44,049 nt of DNA, from the NCBI GenBank assembly GCA_012519025.1, contig JAAYQZ010000040.1, positions 69,294 through 113,342 on the forward strand. The letters are read 5' to 3'. The DNA comes from Bacillota bacterium. Its GTDB lineage: Bacteria; Bacillota; Limnochordia; DTU087. Within the stretch, counting starts at the first letter, position 1; every line of letters starts with the position of its first letter. The notes beneath the pieces were generated by a model, which saw only the letters and a program-made list of their open reading frames with translations, was not told where the DNA came from and searched no databases. Shown here one piece after another: positions 10,682 through 18,214 of the stretch. The position numbers and the translations under genes were made by a program.

Positions 10682-11239
10682 TTACACTTTTTCCACCTGA
10701 CCGAAATTGAGCTCTACCGGCGTGTCTCGTCCAAACACCGATACAATCACCCTAAGTTTACCCCGTTCTAGATTTACCTCTTCAATAGTGCCGGTAAAAT
10801 TTAAAAAGGGACCATCGATGACTTGAACGTTATCGCCCGCCGAATAAGCAACCTTGGGCTGGTCGTGTTCAAGGCCCATCTGATCTTGGATGGCCTGCAT
10901 CTCATGCAGCATCAAAGGAATGGGCTTATTGCCAGAGCCCACAAAACCGGTGACACCGGGGGTGTTCCGTACAACATACCAGGAGTCATCGCTCATCTCC
11001 ATTTGCACCAGAACATAGCCGGGGAAGATTTTTTTCTTCACAATGCGTTTTTTCCCATCCTTGAAGTCGATTTCTTCCTCGGTAGGGACAAGCACATTGA
11101 ATATTTTATCTTCCATGGCCATGGACTCGACACGGCGTTCTAGATTAGTTTTGACTTTATTCTCATAGCCCGAATAGGTATGGATAACATACCATTGGGC
11201 GTCCTGAGCCTGGATATCATCCATGATTGAAGGGAGCAC
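10682..11239 (-). CDS. nusG: Transcription termination/antitermination protein NusG
   Basis: NusG, about 180-185 residues, binds RNA polymerase and affects pausing, termination and coupling. The NGN domain contains WYVIHTYSGYENKVK and the FPGYVLVQM segment. The KOW domain is at the C-terminus (GDNVQVIDGPFLNFTGTIEEVN). The start is uncertain: a GTG at 11239 has AGGGGG about 13 nt upstream, and an ATG at 11224 (MDDIQAQDAQWYV) fits homologue length. It lies directly after secE. Confidence 0.97.
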   Translation of the reverse strand: MLPSIMDDIQAQDAQWYVIHTYSGYENKVKTNLERRVESMAMEDKIFNVLVPTEEEIDFKDGKKRIVKKKIFPGYVLVQMEMSDDSWYVVRNTPGVTGFVGSGNKPIPLMLHEMQAIQDQMGLEHDQPKVAYSAGDNVQVIDGPFLNFTGTIEEVNLERGKLRVIVSVFGRDTPVELNFGQVEKV

Positions 11240-11257
11240 AGGCTAGCGCCGGCCCCC

Positions 11258-11488
11258 TCACCCCCTTAGTCTGCGCAATAGGATGAGAAGTTGACCAAAA
11301 GTAATGTCCGCCAAACTTATAAACACTGAAACAACTGCCACAGTGGCAATTACTACGATAGTATATGTGGTCAGCTCTTTGCGATTGGGCCAAGCGACTT
11401 TTCTAAGCTCCGCCCGCACCTCTTTAAGAAAGCGGATAATCCGCTCTTTTAGTGGTTTACTCGCAGTCTTACTGGTTGGTGCTGCCAT
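11258..11488 (-). CDS. secE: Preprotein translocase subunit SecE
   Basis: SecE of the SecYEG channel, 76 residues from the chosen start. It has the cytoplasmic KEVRAELRKVAWPNRKE motif followed by one membrane helix (about residues 40-65). I chose the ATG at 11488 because AAGGA lies 10 nt upstream; the GTG at 11497 overlaps that site and is unlikely. It sits between rpmG and nusG, as in most Bacillota. Confidence 0.96.
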   Translation of the reverse strand: MAAPTSKTASKPLKERIIRFLKEVRAELRKVAWPNRKELTTYTIVVIATVAVVSVFISLADITFGQLLILLRRLRG

Positions 11489-11509
11489 CTGATTCACTTC
11501 CTTACACGG

Positions 11510-11553
11510 GGCGAGTCACAGCCCAACCGCCTTCAAACATACTGTTACCCGCC
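11510..11553 (-). other. Hairpin between rpmG and secE
   Basis: Arms GGCGAGTCACAG (11510-11521) and CTGTTACCCGCC (11542-11553) can form a 12 bp stem with one G-U pair and one mismatch around a 20 nt loop. It fills the gap where a tRNA-Trp gene often sits in relatives. No T-loop consensus, CCA anticodon or U tract was found, so I call it only a hairpin. Confidence 0.4.
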
Positions 11554-11571
11554 GAGTTGGAAAGTATGGGG

Positions 11572-11721
11572 TTAACGCGTTTCTCTGTGAGTGGTGTGCT
11601 CTTTGCAGAACTTGCAGTATTTTTTGAGCTCAAGGCGCTCTGGATCATTGCGTCGGTTCTTGTTGCTCCGATAATTTCGGTTCTTGCACTCAACACACTC
11701 CAATGTTATGCCTACCCGCAT
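11572..11721 (-). CDS. rpmG: 50S ribosomal protein L33
   Basis: A 49-residue L33 read from an ATG at 11721: it begins [17 protein letters not shown] and ends [14 protein letters not shown]. The four Cys (CxxC...CxxC) mark the zinc-binding form of L33. GGAGG lies about 8 nt upstream. It is the first gene of the rpmG-secE-nusG-rplKA unit, with a promoter at 11758-11786. Order and size are as expected for Bacillota. Confidence 0.95.
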   Translation of the reverse strand: MRVGITLECVECKNRNYRSNKNRRNDPERLELKKYCKFCKEHTTHRETR

Positions 11722-11757
11722 CCCGTACACCTCCAGGCCTTTTGCGATTACTCCCTG

Positions 11758-11786
11758 AATCTATCACATAAGATATAGCCTGTCAA
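11758..11786 (-). promoter_or_regulatory. SigA-type promoter for rpmG-secE-nusG-rplKA
   Basis: Minus-strand TTGACA (11781-11786), 17 nt spacer, TAGATT (11758-11763), located about 37 nt upstream of the rpmG start. It separates the ribosomal protein unit from sigH. Confidence 0.7.
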
Positions 11787-11879
11787 TATAGGGAATTACC
11801 CTTAGACTAAGCCTAAGATGTGATTAGTCAGTTCTAGACATCCCCTACCGACTGACAATATATGCAAATATCGTCAAAA

Positions 11880-12536
11880 TCAACCGGTAGCTTTTTCATC
11901 GCGCTTTTGCAGATAACGCTCCAGTTTGCGCTTTACCCTCTGCAGCGCATTGTCAATGGACTTCACATGTCTGCCGAGATTATCGGCAATTTCCTGGTAA
12001 GATTTCCCTTCCAGATAAAACATGAGCACACGCCATTCTAAATCACTGAGCAGCTCATTCATTTTTCGTTCAATATGAATAAACTCTTCCTGACTGATTA
12101 CAAGCTCCTCTGGGTCAGTTACCTTACTGCCCGAAAGGACATCAAGCAGGGTGCGATCCGACTCTTCATCGTAAATTGGCTTATTAAGAGATACATAGGA
12201 ATTTAGAGGAATATGTTTTTGGCGGGTGGCTGTCTTGATGGCAGTGATCATTTGTCTGGTAACACACAACTCTGCAAAGGCTCGAAAGGAAGCTAGTTTG
12301 TCCGAGCGAAAATCCCGAATAGCTTTATAAAGTCCAATCATACCCTCTTGGATGATGTCTTCTCTATCAGCACCAATCAGGAAATAAGAGCGGGCTTTGG
12401 CTCTGACGAAATTCTTGTACTTATCAATCATATATTCTAGTGCTATCTCATCACCCTCGCGCACAAGCGCTACCAGCTGCTCGTCATCGAGGTTGATGTA
12501 ACTTTGATAAAAATTCCGCTGCGCCTGACTACTCAA
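11880..12536 (-). CDS. sigH: RNA polymerase sigma factor SigH
   Basis: Sigma-70 family factor that in Bacillus drives early sporulation genes. Region 2 has VRAKARSYFLIGADREDIIQEGMIGLYKAIRDF, shown here only as the hallmark segments FLIGADREDI and EGMIGLYKAI. Then comes RQKHIPLNSYVSLNKP, and region 4 has the helix-turn-helix YQEIADNLGRHVKSIDNAL. I chose the TTG at 12536 because GGAGG lies 8 nt upstream and it yields 218 residues, the length of B. subtilis SigH. The frame is open to an upstream ATG at 12638 without support. It lies 158 nt downstream of rlmB. Confidence 0.96.
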   Translation of the reverse strand: MSSQAQRNFYQSYINLDDEQLVALVREGDEIALEYMIDKYKNFVRAKARSYFLIGADREDIIQEGMIGLYKAIRDFRSDKLASFRAFAELCVTRQMITAIKTATRQKHIPLNSYVSLNKPIYDEESDRTLLDVLSGSKVTDPEELVISQEEFIHIERKMNELLSDLEWRVLMFYLEGKSYQEIADNLGRHVKSIDNALQRVKRKLERYLQKRDEKATG

Positions 12537-12694
12537 CCATATCGCCTCCACAAGGCTGCTTGTGTCTGACAGAGAGCCTTTTACCTGGGCATCACCCAAG
12601 GTCAGCTTGTCCATTGCCAGCACATCGCCATTATACAACAGCCCACCAAGAGCGTCAAGAAAACCGTTTCCCGCAAAAGTTCACATATTTGCAA

Positions 12695-13441
12695 CTAGCG
12701 AGAGCCGGTGCTCACCCTTTGTCTTACTGCTTCATACATCAAGATAGCCCCGGCAACTGCCGCATTCAAAGAGTTAATTTGGCCGAGCATAGGCAGCTGC
12801 ACTAAAAAATCACATCGTGCTTTTGTGAGCCGTGCCAATCCTTTACCTTCACCGCCTATAACTAGAGCAATTGGCCCTGTTAAATCAACCTCAAAATACA
12901 GATTCTCACCGCCCATGTCCGCCCCCGCCACCCAAAATCCTGCATCTTTCAACTCAGCAATGGATCGGGCAAGATTTGTAACTTGGGCCACCGGCACATA
13001 CTCCAAAGCACCGGCAGAAACCTTAGCTACCGCGGGGGTGATACCGCAGGCTCTATGTTTGGGGATAATCACACCTGCCGCGCCGGCAGCTTCTGCAGTG
13101 CGCAATACTGAACCAAAATTGTGTGGATCCTGGATTCCATCCAAAACTACTACTAAAGGATCCGGGGATTTTGCCAAAGCCGCAGCAATTAATTCTGAAA
13201 GCGCAACATACTCAACAGGTGGACGCCAAGCCATCACACCTTGGTGGGCGTTAGTTCGGCTTCGGGCATCCAACCAGTTCCGCTCCTGCCGCTCCACAAG
13301 TATATCGGCAGCATTGGCCATGGAAATTATGTCCTTCAAACCCCGTTCAGAACCTCGGGCAATGACTATCTTGTTGAGTTTGCCCCCGGCCCTTAAGGCT
13401 TCTCTAACAGGGTTGCGTCCTTCGATCTGTTCCACAGTCAT
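12695..13441 (-). CDS. rlmB: 23S rRNA (guanosine-2'-O-)-methyltransferase RlmB/TrmH family
   Basis: SPOUT-fold RNA ribose methyltransferase, 248 residues. The N-terminal substrate-binding domain starts IEGRNPVREAL. The SPOUT domain shows its three motifs in order: LDGIQDPHNFGSVLRTAEA, ALVIGGEGKGL and QLPMLGQINSLNAAVA, which form the S-adenosylmethionine knot. Bacterial family members methylate G2251 in 23S rRNA, although the exact site cannot be read from sequence. Its start lies 6 nt after mrnC, the usual Bacillota order cysS-mrnC-rlmB. Confidence 0.93.
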   Translation of the reverse strand: MTVEQIEGRNPVREALRAGGKLNKIVIARGSERGLKDIISMANAADILVERQERNWLDARSRTNAHQGVMAWRPPVEYVALSELIAAALAKSPDPLVVVLDGIQDPHNFGSVLRTAEAAGAAGVIIPKHRACGITPAVAKVSAGALEYVPVAQVTNLARSIAELKDAGFWVAGADMGGENLYFEVDLTGPIALVIGGEGKGLARLTKARCDFLVQLPMLGQINSLNAAVAGAILMYEAVRQRVSTGSR

Positions 13442-13447
13442 GCCCAG

Positions 13448-13879
13448 TCACTGCTCCTTTTCAACAAGGTTGTCCATATCCTGCCGTGCCTTGAAAGCTA
13501 AAGAAAACAGTTGTGCCAACCGTCCTTTTTCCCCGGCTAAATACAGATAGCCCACAAGTGCCTCCAGGCCGGTACTTAAACGATAATCAGACACTTTGGC
13601 ACCGCGGGGCACTCCGCTTTTAGTATTGCGACCCCTTTTAACGATATTCATCTCTGCTTCATTTAGATGGGGTGCCCATGTTTTCAAAATGTCAGCCTGG
13701 CTGCCGGCATTAACTAAACCTACAGCCTGCTGATGCAGACTGCACATCCTGCGGCCCCCGCTTTGCACTAAATGACCCCGCACCCACAGCTCAAAAACGG
13801 CATCACCTATATAGGCTAAAACCAACGGGGACAGGCTCTGCGGATCGCCTTCAAACAGCCCCTCACAATCTGTTGTCAT
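13448..13879 (-). CDS. mrnC: Mini-ribonuclease III
   Basis: Mini-RNase III, 143 residues, a nuclease domain without the double-stranded RNA-binding domain. In Bacillus it trims 23S rRNA ends. The catalytic YIGDAVFELWVR segment lies at about residues 22-33, and the second acidic/Lys region is in EALVGYLYLAGEKGRL near the C-terminus. It starts 10 nt downstream of cysS and runs into rlmB, so the three are probably one transcript. Confidence 0.93.
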   Translation of the reverse strand: MTTDCEGLFEGDPQSLSPLVLAYIGDAVFELWVRGHLVQSGGRRMCSLHQQAVGLVNAGSQADILKTWAPHLNEAEMNIVKRGRNTKSGVPRGAKVSDYRLSTGLEALVGYLYLAGEKGRLAQLFSLAFKARQDMDNLVEKEQ

Positions 13880-13889
13880 GCATTACACC

Positions 13890-15380
13890 TCACAACTTCC
13901 AGCGAGTCCCTAAAGGGGAATCCTCAAGTTTGATCCCAAGATCTTCCAGCTGATCTCGAATGAAATCAGCCATTGCCCAGTCCCTAGCTTCCCTGGCTTG
14001 GCCCCGGACATCGATTAAAAGCTCCACTAAATCATCTACTAATCCTTCTCCCGGCACTGTGGTGTCTTTGCTCCCAATGATCCCCAGGATGCCGCCTCCC
14101 AATTCAATAAAAACCTCATAGGTCTTTTTCAAGGCCGGAAGGCTCTCAAACCTTTGATTCTCGGTCATATCCGACATCTTGTTTGTAAAGCCATGAACAT
14201 CCCGGGCCAGTTCAAACAAAGCACCAACAGCTGCCGCTGTGTTAAAATCATCCCGCATGGCAGATAGGAATTTACTATGGGCTTGTTTTGCGTCTTGTAT
14301 CAATTTTTGAGTGTCTGATGATATGGCTTTGGCCTCTCCTGCCGCATCTCCATCATCACTGTTGGAAATGGCTTTCTCGATTGAGCTTATCAGGCTTTTC
14401 AAGTTGCTCACGGCCGCCGCTAGACGCCGCCAACCTCGATCAGCTTCAGCCATTTTTGCTTCGCTAAACTGCAGTGGGCTGCGATAGTGACTTGACAGAA
14501 GATAAAACCTGATTGCTTCTGCAGTGTACTGTTTCAATAAAACCTGAAGCGGTGTGAAATTGCCCAAAGACTTTGACATCTTTTCATTTTGAGTTTGAAG
14601 CAGCCCATTGTGCACCCAGTATCTGACAAACGGCGGTTCCCCGGTGTAGGCATCAGACTGGGCGATCTCGTTTTCATGATGGGGGAAAATTAAGTCAGCA
14701 CCTCCCCCGTGCAGATCTAATTGGTTGCCTAAATATTTCAAGGCCATTGCCGAGCACTCTATGTGCCAGCCGGGTCGACCTCTGCCCCAGGGACTTTCCC
14801 AGGATGGCTCCCCCGGTTTTGCACTTTTCCATAAAGCAAAATCCATGGCACTGCGCTTGCGCTCATCAGGCTGCAGCCGAGCCCCTGCCTCCAGCTCCTC
14901 GATCACTTGGCCGGAAAGCTGCCCATATTGGGGAAATGAACTTACGTCAAAATAGACGTCACCATCAACCACATACGCGTGACCTTTGTTTACTAACCCT
15001 TCCACTAATTCAATAATGGCAGGGATCTCCTGGCTGACCCTGGGATATACTTCAGCCCGTTTGACACCCAAAGCATCCATTTCCCGCAGGTATTCCTCTG
15101 CATAGCGATTTGATATATCTAAGGCCTCTTCACCGGTGGCTTGAGCCCGCTGGATAACTTTATCATCAATATCCGTAAAATTTTGTACCAGTCGCACTGT
15201 GTAGCCCTCGTATTCGAGGAAGCGGCGAATGGCATCCCAAATAACGGAAGGAACAGCATGACCCAGATGGCTTTGATCATACGGTGTTATGCCGCAGACA
15301 TAAACAGACACATGATCTGGCTTTCGAGGCACAAAAGGTTCTTTTTCTCTGGTAAGAGTGTTGTAAATCTGAATTGCCAC
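13890..15380 (-). CDS. cysS: Cysteine--tRNA ligase
   Basis: Class I cysteinyl-tRNA synthetase, 496 residues from the chosen start. The HIGH-type motif is HLGH in CGITPYDQSHLGHA. Zinc ligands are the Cys of VYVCGITPYD, the Cys of WHIECSAM, and the His/Glu of FPHHENEIAQ. The KMSKS loop is present. A loop rich in Ser, Asp and Ala (around SNSDDGDAAGEAKAIS) makes it slightly long. I chose the GTG at 15380 because GGGAG lies a few nt upstream; the frame remains open to 15422. The promoter is at 15467-15496 and no T-box fits in the short leader. No cysE or gltX neighbours it here. Confidence 0.97.
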   Translation of the reverse strand: MAIQIYNTLTREKEPFVPRKPDHVSVYVCGITPYDQSHLGHAVPSVIWDAIRRFLEYEGYTVRLVQNFTDIDDKVIQRAQATGEEALDISNRYAEEYLREMDALGVKRAEVYPRVSQEIPAIIELVEGLVNKGHAYVVDGDVYFDVSSFPQYGQLSGQVIEELEAGARLQPDERKRSAMDFALWKSAKPGEPSWESPWGRGRPGWHIECSAMALKYLGNQLDLHGGGADLIFPHHENEIAQSDAYTGEPPFVRYWVHNGLLQTQNEKMSKSLGNFTPLQVLLKQYTAEAIRFYLLSSHYRSPLQFSEAKMAEADRGWRRLAAAVSNLKSLISSIEKAISNSDDGDAAGEAKAISSDTQKLIQDAKQAHSKFLSAMRDDFNTAAAVGALFELARDVHGFTNKMSDMTENQRFESLPALKKTYEVFIELGGGILGIIGSKDTTVPGEGLVDDLVELLIDVRGQAREARDWAMADFIRDQLEDLGIKLEDSPLGTRWKL

Positions 15381-15466
15381 TGCTCTCCCTCTTTCTAGCG
15401 GCACAGCCGCTGACATTTTCAATTACTTGGCTCTAAATTGTTTTAGACAAATATGGACCTGTACTG

Positions 15467-15496
15467 ATCATATAGTTCCTGCATGACGTATGTCAA
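15467..15496 (-). promoter_or_regulatory. SigA-type promoter for cysS-mrnC-rlmB
   Basis: Minus-strand TTGACA (15491-15496), 18 nt spacer, TATGAT (15467-15472), about 87 nt before the cysS GTG. It shares the gap with the divergent comA promoter region. Confidence 0.65.
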
Positions 15497-15520
15497 CGCG
15501 TTCTTCATATTATCACGGTG

Positions 15521-15548
15521 ACCAATAGGACCCCCGCATCATATGTTA
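15521..15548 (+). promoter_or_regulatory. Possible SigK-type mother-cell promoter for comA
   Basis: AC (15521-15522), 17 nt, then CATATGTTA (15540-15548) fits the SigK pattern AC-N16/17-CATAnnnTA. No good SigA promoter was seen on this strand in the gap. Short consensus, so this may be chance. Confidence 0.35.
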
Positions 15549-15580
15549 AAGCAGCGCTATAAGTCTGGAGGGATGTAATA

Positions 15581-16399
15581 GTGGAATATCATCTGCAAAG
15601 CCCTTGGAATCAGTACTTGAAACCGCCGTGGCCGGGGCGTCAACCAAAGCCGCGGCAAGGTGGGCTGACAATGATCATTGACAAGGGACTGGACTTAGAT
15701 ACTACCTTGCAGTGGCTTTCGTTAAATGCCGATCATGTGGATTTCGTCAAGTTGGGGTTCGGCACCGCCCCCTTATATCCAACAGAACAGCTTTTGAAAA
15801 AGATTTCACTGGTCAAATCTTTCGGTGTAGATATCTACCCCGGCGGTACTTTGCTGGAGATTGCTTTTCATCAAAAGCAAACAGAACCTTTTTTAGATCT
15901 CGTGCAGGAAATGGGGTTCACTTATGTCGAGGTCTCATCAGGTACCATTGAAATCGAGTCTAAAGCCAGGGAACAAATTATTACACAGGCCCAAACCTTG
16001 GGTCTTGGTGTCCTGACAGAAGTGGGCAAAAAAGACAACCACGCACCTTTTGACCCCAAAACCATTGCCCGCCAAATCGAAGCAGATCTCGCCTCCGGTG
16101 CCTATCAGGTCATAGTGGAGGCGCGGGAATCCGGACGCAGCATAGGTATCTATGACGCCACAGGCAGTGTGCGGGAAGGAGTGCTTCAGTCTATTTTGGA
16201 CCATACAACCCACCCCGAACACATCATGTGGGAGGCCCCCCAAGTGTTTCAGCAGCAAAAACTGCTGGCCAGATTGGGTCCCAACGCCAATCTCGGCAAC
16301 ATTCAACCCGGTGATGTGCTGGCTTTAGAGGCAACCCGTATCGGCATGCGCTCAGATACTTTTAGGTTAAGCATTCAGGAGGTGAGCAGTGATGGGTAG
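15581..16399 (+). CDS. comA: Phosphosulfolactate synthase (ComA family)
   Basis: TIM-barrel enzyme of 272 residues that adds sulfite to phosphoenolpyruvate, giving (R)-2-phospho-3-sulfolactate. Diagnostic stretches are MIIDKGLDLDTTLQWL, DFVKLGFGTAPLYP, DIYPGGTLLEIAFHQ, YVEVSSGTIEI and IMWEAPQVFQQQ. The route was found in methanogen coenzyme M synthesis. In Bacillus the homologue serves sulfolactate, an abundant spore compound. The start is GTG, with GGAGG 9 nt upstream. The next gene overlaps its stop by 8 nt. ComB phosphatase and the dehydrogenase are not in this window. Confidence 0.9.
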   Translation: MEYHLQSPWNQYLKPPWPGRQPKPRQGGLTMIIDKGLDLDTTLQWLSLNADHVDFVKLGFGTAPLYPTEQLLKKISLVKSFGVDIYPGGTLLEIAFHQKQTEPFLDLVQEMGFTYVEVSSGTIEIESKAREQIITQAQTLGLGVLTEVGKKDNHAPFDPKTIARQIEADLASGAYQVIVEARESGRSIGIYDATGSVREGVLQSILDHTTHPEHIMWEAPQVFQQQKLLARLGPNANLGNIQPGDVLALEATRIGMRSDTFRLSIQEVSSDG

Positions 16400-16493
16400 A
16401 AAACCCCTATCTTTAGAATGGGTGGCAGTGCTGGCAGCCTTAATGCTGGCGGCTTTGGTGAAATTTCAAGTAATCAGCCATGTCCCTTGGTAG
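16392..16493 (+). CDS. Unrecognised 33-residue single-span membrane peptide
   Basis: A short frame with an ATG at 16392 and a stop at 16493. It overlaps the comA stop by 8 nt and has a full AGGAGG 9 nt upstream, which suggests translational coupling. The protein begins MGRKPLSLEW, has one hydrophobic helix (about residues 8-25, rich in Ala, Leu and Val) and ends in HVPW. Positive residues at the N-terminus suggest that this end stays inside the cell. The YeiH-family transporter starts 34 nt later, so it may be a small partner of that transporter. I do not recognise a family. Confidence 0.6.
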   Translation: MGRKPLSLEWVAVLAALMLAALVKFQVISHVPW

Positions 16494-16527
16494 GGACCAC
16501 CTTTTTCGGTGCTGGAGGTAATGTGGT

Positions 16528-17577
16528 ATGAATCAATCGCTTCGCGACTCAAGTCACAAACAGTCAAATACCCTCACTGCCGCATTAGGCAAAGGTTTGA
16601 GGCTTGTGCCGGGGATTGGACTGTTGCTGTTCATCGGTATTTTGGGTAAGATCGCCACTGTTTACGTCCCCCATATGGAATATGTTATTTTCGCTATAGC
16701 ATTTGGTGCTTTGGCTGCCAACGTGCTCCCCGTCCATCGAGTGTTTGCTCCGGGCATACGTACCTATGATTTCTGGCTTAAAATAGGCATTGTGTTGATG
16801 GGTGCCAAATTTGCCATGACCAATGTGATCAGTATCGGCACTTCGGGAATCATTTTGGTTGTGGCCGAAATTGCGTTGGCGATCATCTCTGCCCGCTTCT
16901 TGGGTCGGCTGGCCGGCCTATCAGAAGAATTGAGCAGCCTATTGGGTGTCGGTATCGGTATTTGCGGTGTTTCAGCCATCATCGGCGCCACCGGTGCCAT
17001 CAACGCCCGTGAGGAGGATGCCAGCTATGCCATTGCTACCATTCTCATCTTTGGTGCGATTATGCTGGCAGTTTATCCTTTTATCGGCCATTGGGCCGGA
17101 ATGTCCCACGAAATGTACGGGTTTTGGACGGGATTGTCAATTGACAATACGGCAGAAGCCGTAGCCACCGGGATGGCTTTTTCTCCGGAAGCCGCGGAAG
17201 TAGCCACTGTCGTAAAACTTTCCCGCAATGCTTTGATGGGCTTTGTTATCCTGTTGTTTGCGTTAATCCACGCCAATCGCGGGTTGACTAAACATATTGA
17301 ACACAAATGGGCCTTCATCTGGTCCAGGTTTCCCAAATTCGTTTTGGGATTTCTGCTGCTTTCGGGCCTAAATACTGTAGGATTTTTTAATCCCGCCCAA
17401 ACCAAAGCTTTAGTTAACATATCTAATTGGGCGTTTTTGCTGACCTTCGCCGGGGTGGGCCTTTCACTGCAAAGATCCCGCCTTAAAGCAGGCTTTAAAC
17501 CGTTTATAGTAGGGTTTGGCGTGGAAACCATTGTGTCTGTAGTTACTTTTGCCATGGTTTATGTTTTGTTGAAATAA
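16528..17577 (+). CDS. YeiH/UPF0324-family membrane protein (putative sulfate/sulfonate exporter)
   Basis: Integral membrane protein of 349 residues with roughly ten helices, matching the family often annotated as putative sulfate exporter. Family stretches include DFWLKIGIVLMGAKF, LLGVGIGICGVSAIIGATGAI and SIDNTAEAVATGMAF. The repeated Gly-rich half-helices resemble a sodium/bile-acid-type two-repeat fold. The ATG at 16528 has GGAGG 9 nt upstream. It sits in an operon with phosphosulfolactate synthase and a small membrane peptide, so its cargo may be a sulfonate or excess sulfite/sulfate. The substrate is inferred from context only. Confidence 0.82.
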   Translation: MNQSLRDSSHKQSNTLTAALGKGLRLVPGIGLLLFIGILGKIATVYVPHMEYVIFAIAFGALAANVLPVHRVFAPGIRTYDFWLKIGIVLMGAKFAMTNVISIGTSGIILVVAEIALAIISARFLGRLAGLSEELSSLLGVGIGICGVSAIIGATGAINAREEDASYAIATILIFGAIMLAVYPFIGHWAGMSHEMYGFWTGLSIDNTAEAVATGMAFSPEAAEVATVVKLSRNALMGFVILLFALIHANRGLTKHIEHKWAFIWSRFPKFVLGFLLLSGLNTVGFFNPAQTKALVNISNWAFLLTFAGVGLSLQRSRLKAGFKPFIVGFGVETIVSVVTFAMVYVLLK

Positions 17578-17595
17578 CATAAAACACTAACTTAA

Positions 17596-17638
17596 CAGCG
17601 GCTCCCGGGTGTGTTGATCCGGAGCCGCTGCCGTTTTA
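17596..17638 (+). terminator. Intrinsic terminator after the YeiH-family gene
   Basis: A 10 bp stem CAGCGGCTCC (17596-17605) / GGAGCCGCTG (17621-17630) with a 15 nt loop, followed by CCGTTTTAT. It ends the comA-yeiH unit. Confidence 0.8.
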
Positions 17639-17707
17639 TAAAACAGCCCTACAATCCGCGGGCAAAACTGATGAATGGAAGCGGTATGACAAAGAGAGGA
17701 GGCGAAT

Positions 17708-17740
17708 ATGCTGTGTAGGGGTGGTAATGGTGTTTCATGA
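17708..17740 (+). CDS. Possible 10-codon leader peptide before the UPF0756 gene
   Basis: A strong AGGAGG is followed 5 nt later by ATG and ten codons (MLCRGGNGVS) ending in TGA at 17738-17740. It overlaps the start of the UPF0756 gene in another frame. It could be a leader that couples or tunes translation, or the AGGAGG could simply serve the longer gene poorly. There is no evidence that the peptide itself has a function. Confidence 0.3.
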   Translation: MLCRGGNGVS

Positions 17741-18179
17741 TCTTTGCTTGTTGGCGATGCTTTTTTTGGGAGTAGTCGGGAATAACTACCTTGTCTCTAT
17801 CTCGGCAGCCCTACTTTTGCTTCTTAGGCTGCTTGGCTTGAACGCCTTACTGCCCTATCTGGAAGGCCCGGGACTTAGAGTAGGCTTAACGCTTTTGATT
17901 CTTTCCATTCTAACTCCCTTTGCCCAAGGACACATCTCCTTGGATGACATTTGGGGAGCCGTGGCAAAACCCCGTGGTGCCACAGCCATCCTGGGCGGTA
18001 TAGCCGGAGCATATCTGGGAGCACGGGGTCTGGCTCTTCTAGATGCATACCCTGAAAGTATTACCGGTCTTGTCTTGGGCACTTTAATTGGCTCCACCTT
18101 TTTTAAAGGTATTCCCGTAGGCCCTTTAGTCGCGGCGGGTATGGCAGCCTTACTTGCAGATTTAATCCTGCGGTTTTAA
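17721..18179 (+). CDS. UPF0756 (DUF441) membrane protein
   Basis: Membrane protein of about 150 residues resembling the UPF0756/YtwI family, whose role is unknown. It has four or so hydrophobic helices, a conserved early Gly-Asn-Asn (GVVGNNYLVSISAALLLLLRL in part), LILSILTPFAQGHI, and AILGGIAGAYLGARG. The GTG at 17721 opens the frame, but the ATG at 17727 with AGGGG 5 nt upstream is equally possible. A terminator upstream makes it a separate unit from the YeiH gene. It converges on the RlpA-like gene with a 35 nt gap, in which no terminator was seen. Confidence 0.82.
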   Translation: MVMVFHDLCLLAMLFLGVVGNNYLVSISAALLLLLRLLGLNALLPYLEGPGLRVGLTLLILSILTPFAQGHISLDDIWGAVAKPRGATAILGGIAGAYLGARGLALLDAYPESITGLVLGTLIGSTFFKGIPVGPLVAAGMAALLADLILRF

Positions 18180-18214
18180 TCTGCAATCCCCGTGCACCTG
18201 AGACTCCAGGGAAA

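Noticed and set aside
11498-11571. Possible tRNA-Trp between rpmG and secE
   Set aside because: No TTCGA-type T loop, no CCA anticodon in a 7 nt loop, and no acceptor stem could be drawn.
12708-13550. 280-codon open frame on the plus strand
   Set aside because: Antisense to rlmB and mrnC, both clearly real; composition is that of a shadow.
15381-15466. T-box riboswitch before cysS
   Set aside because: The leader is under 90 nt and has no T-box sequence or specifier stem.
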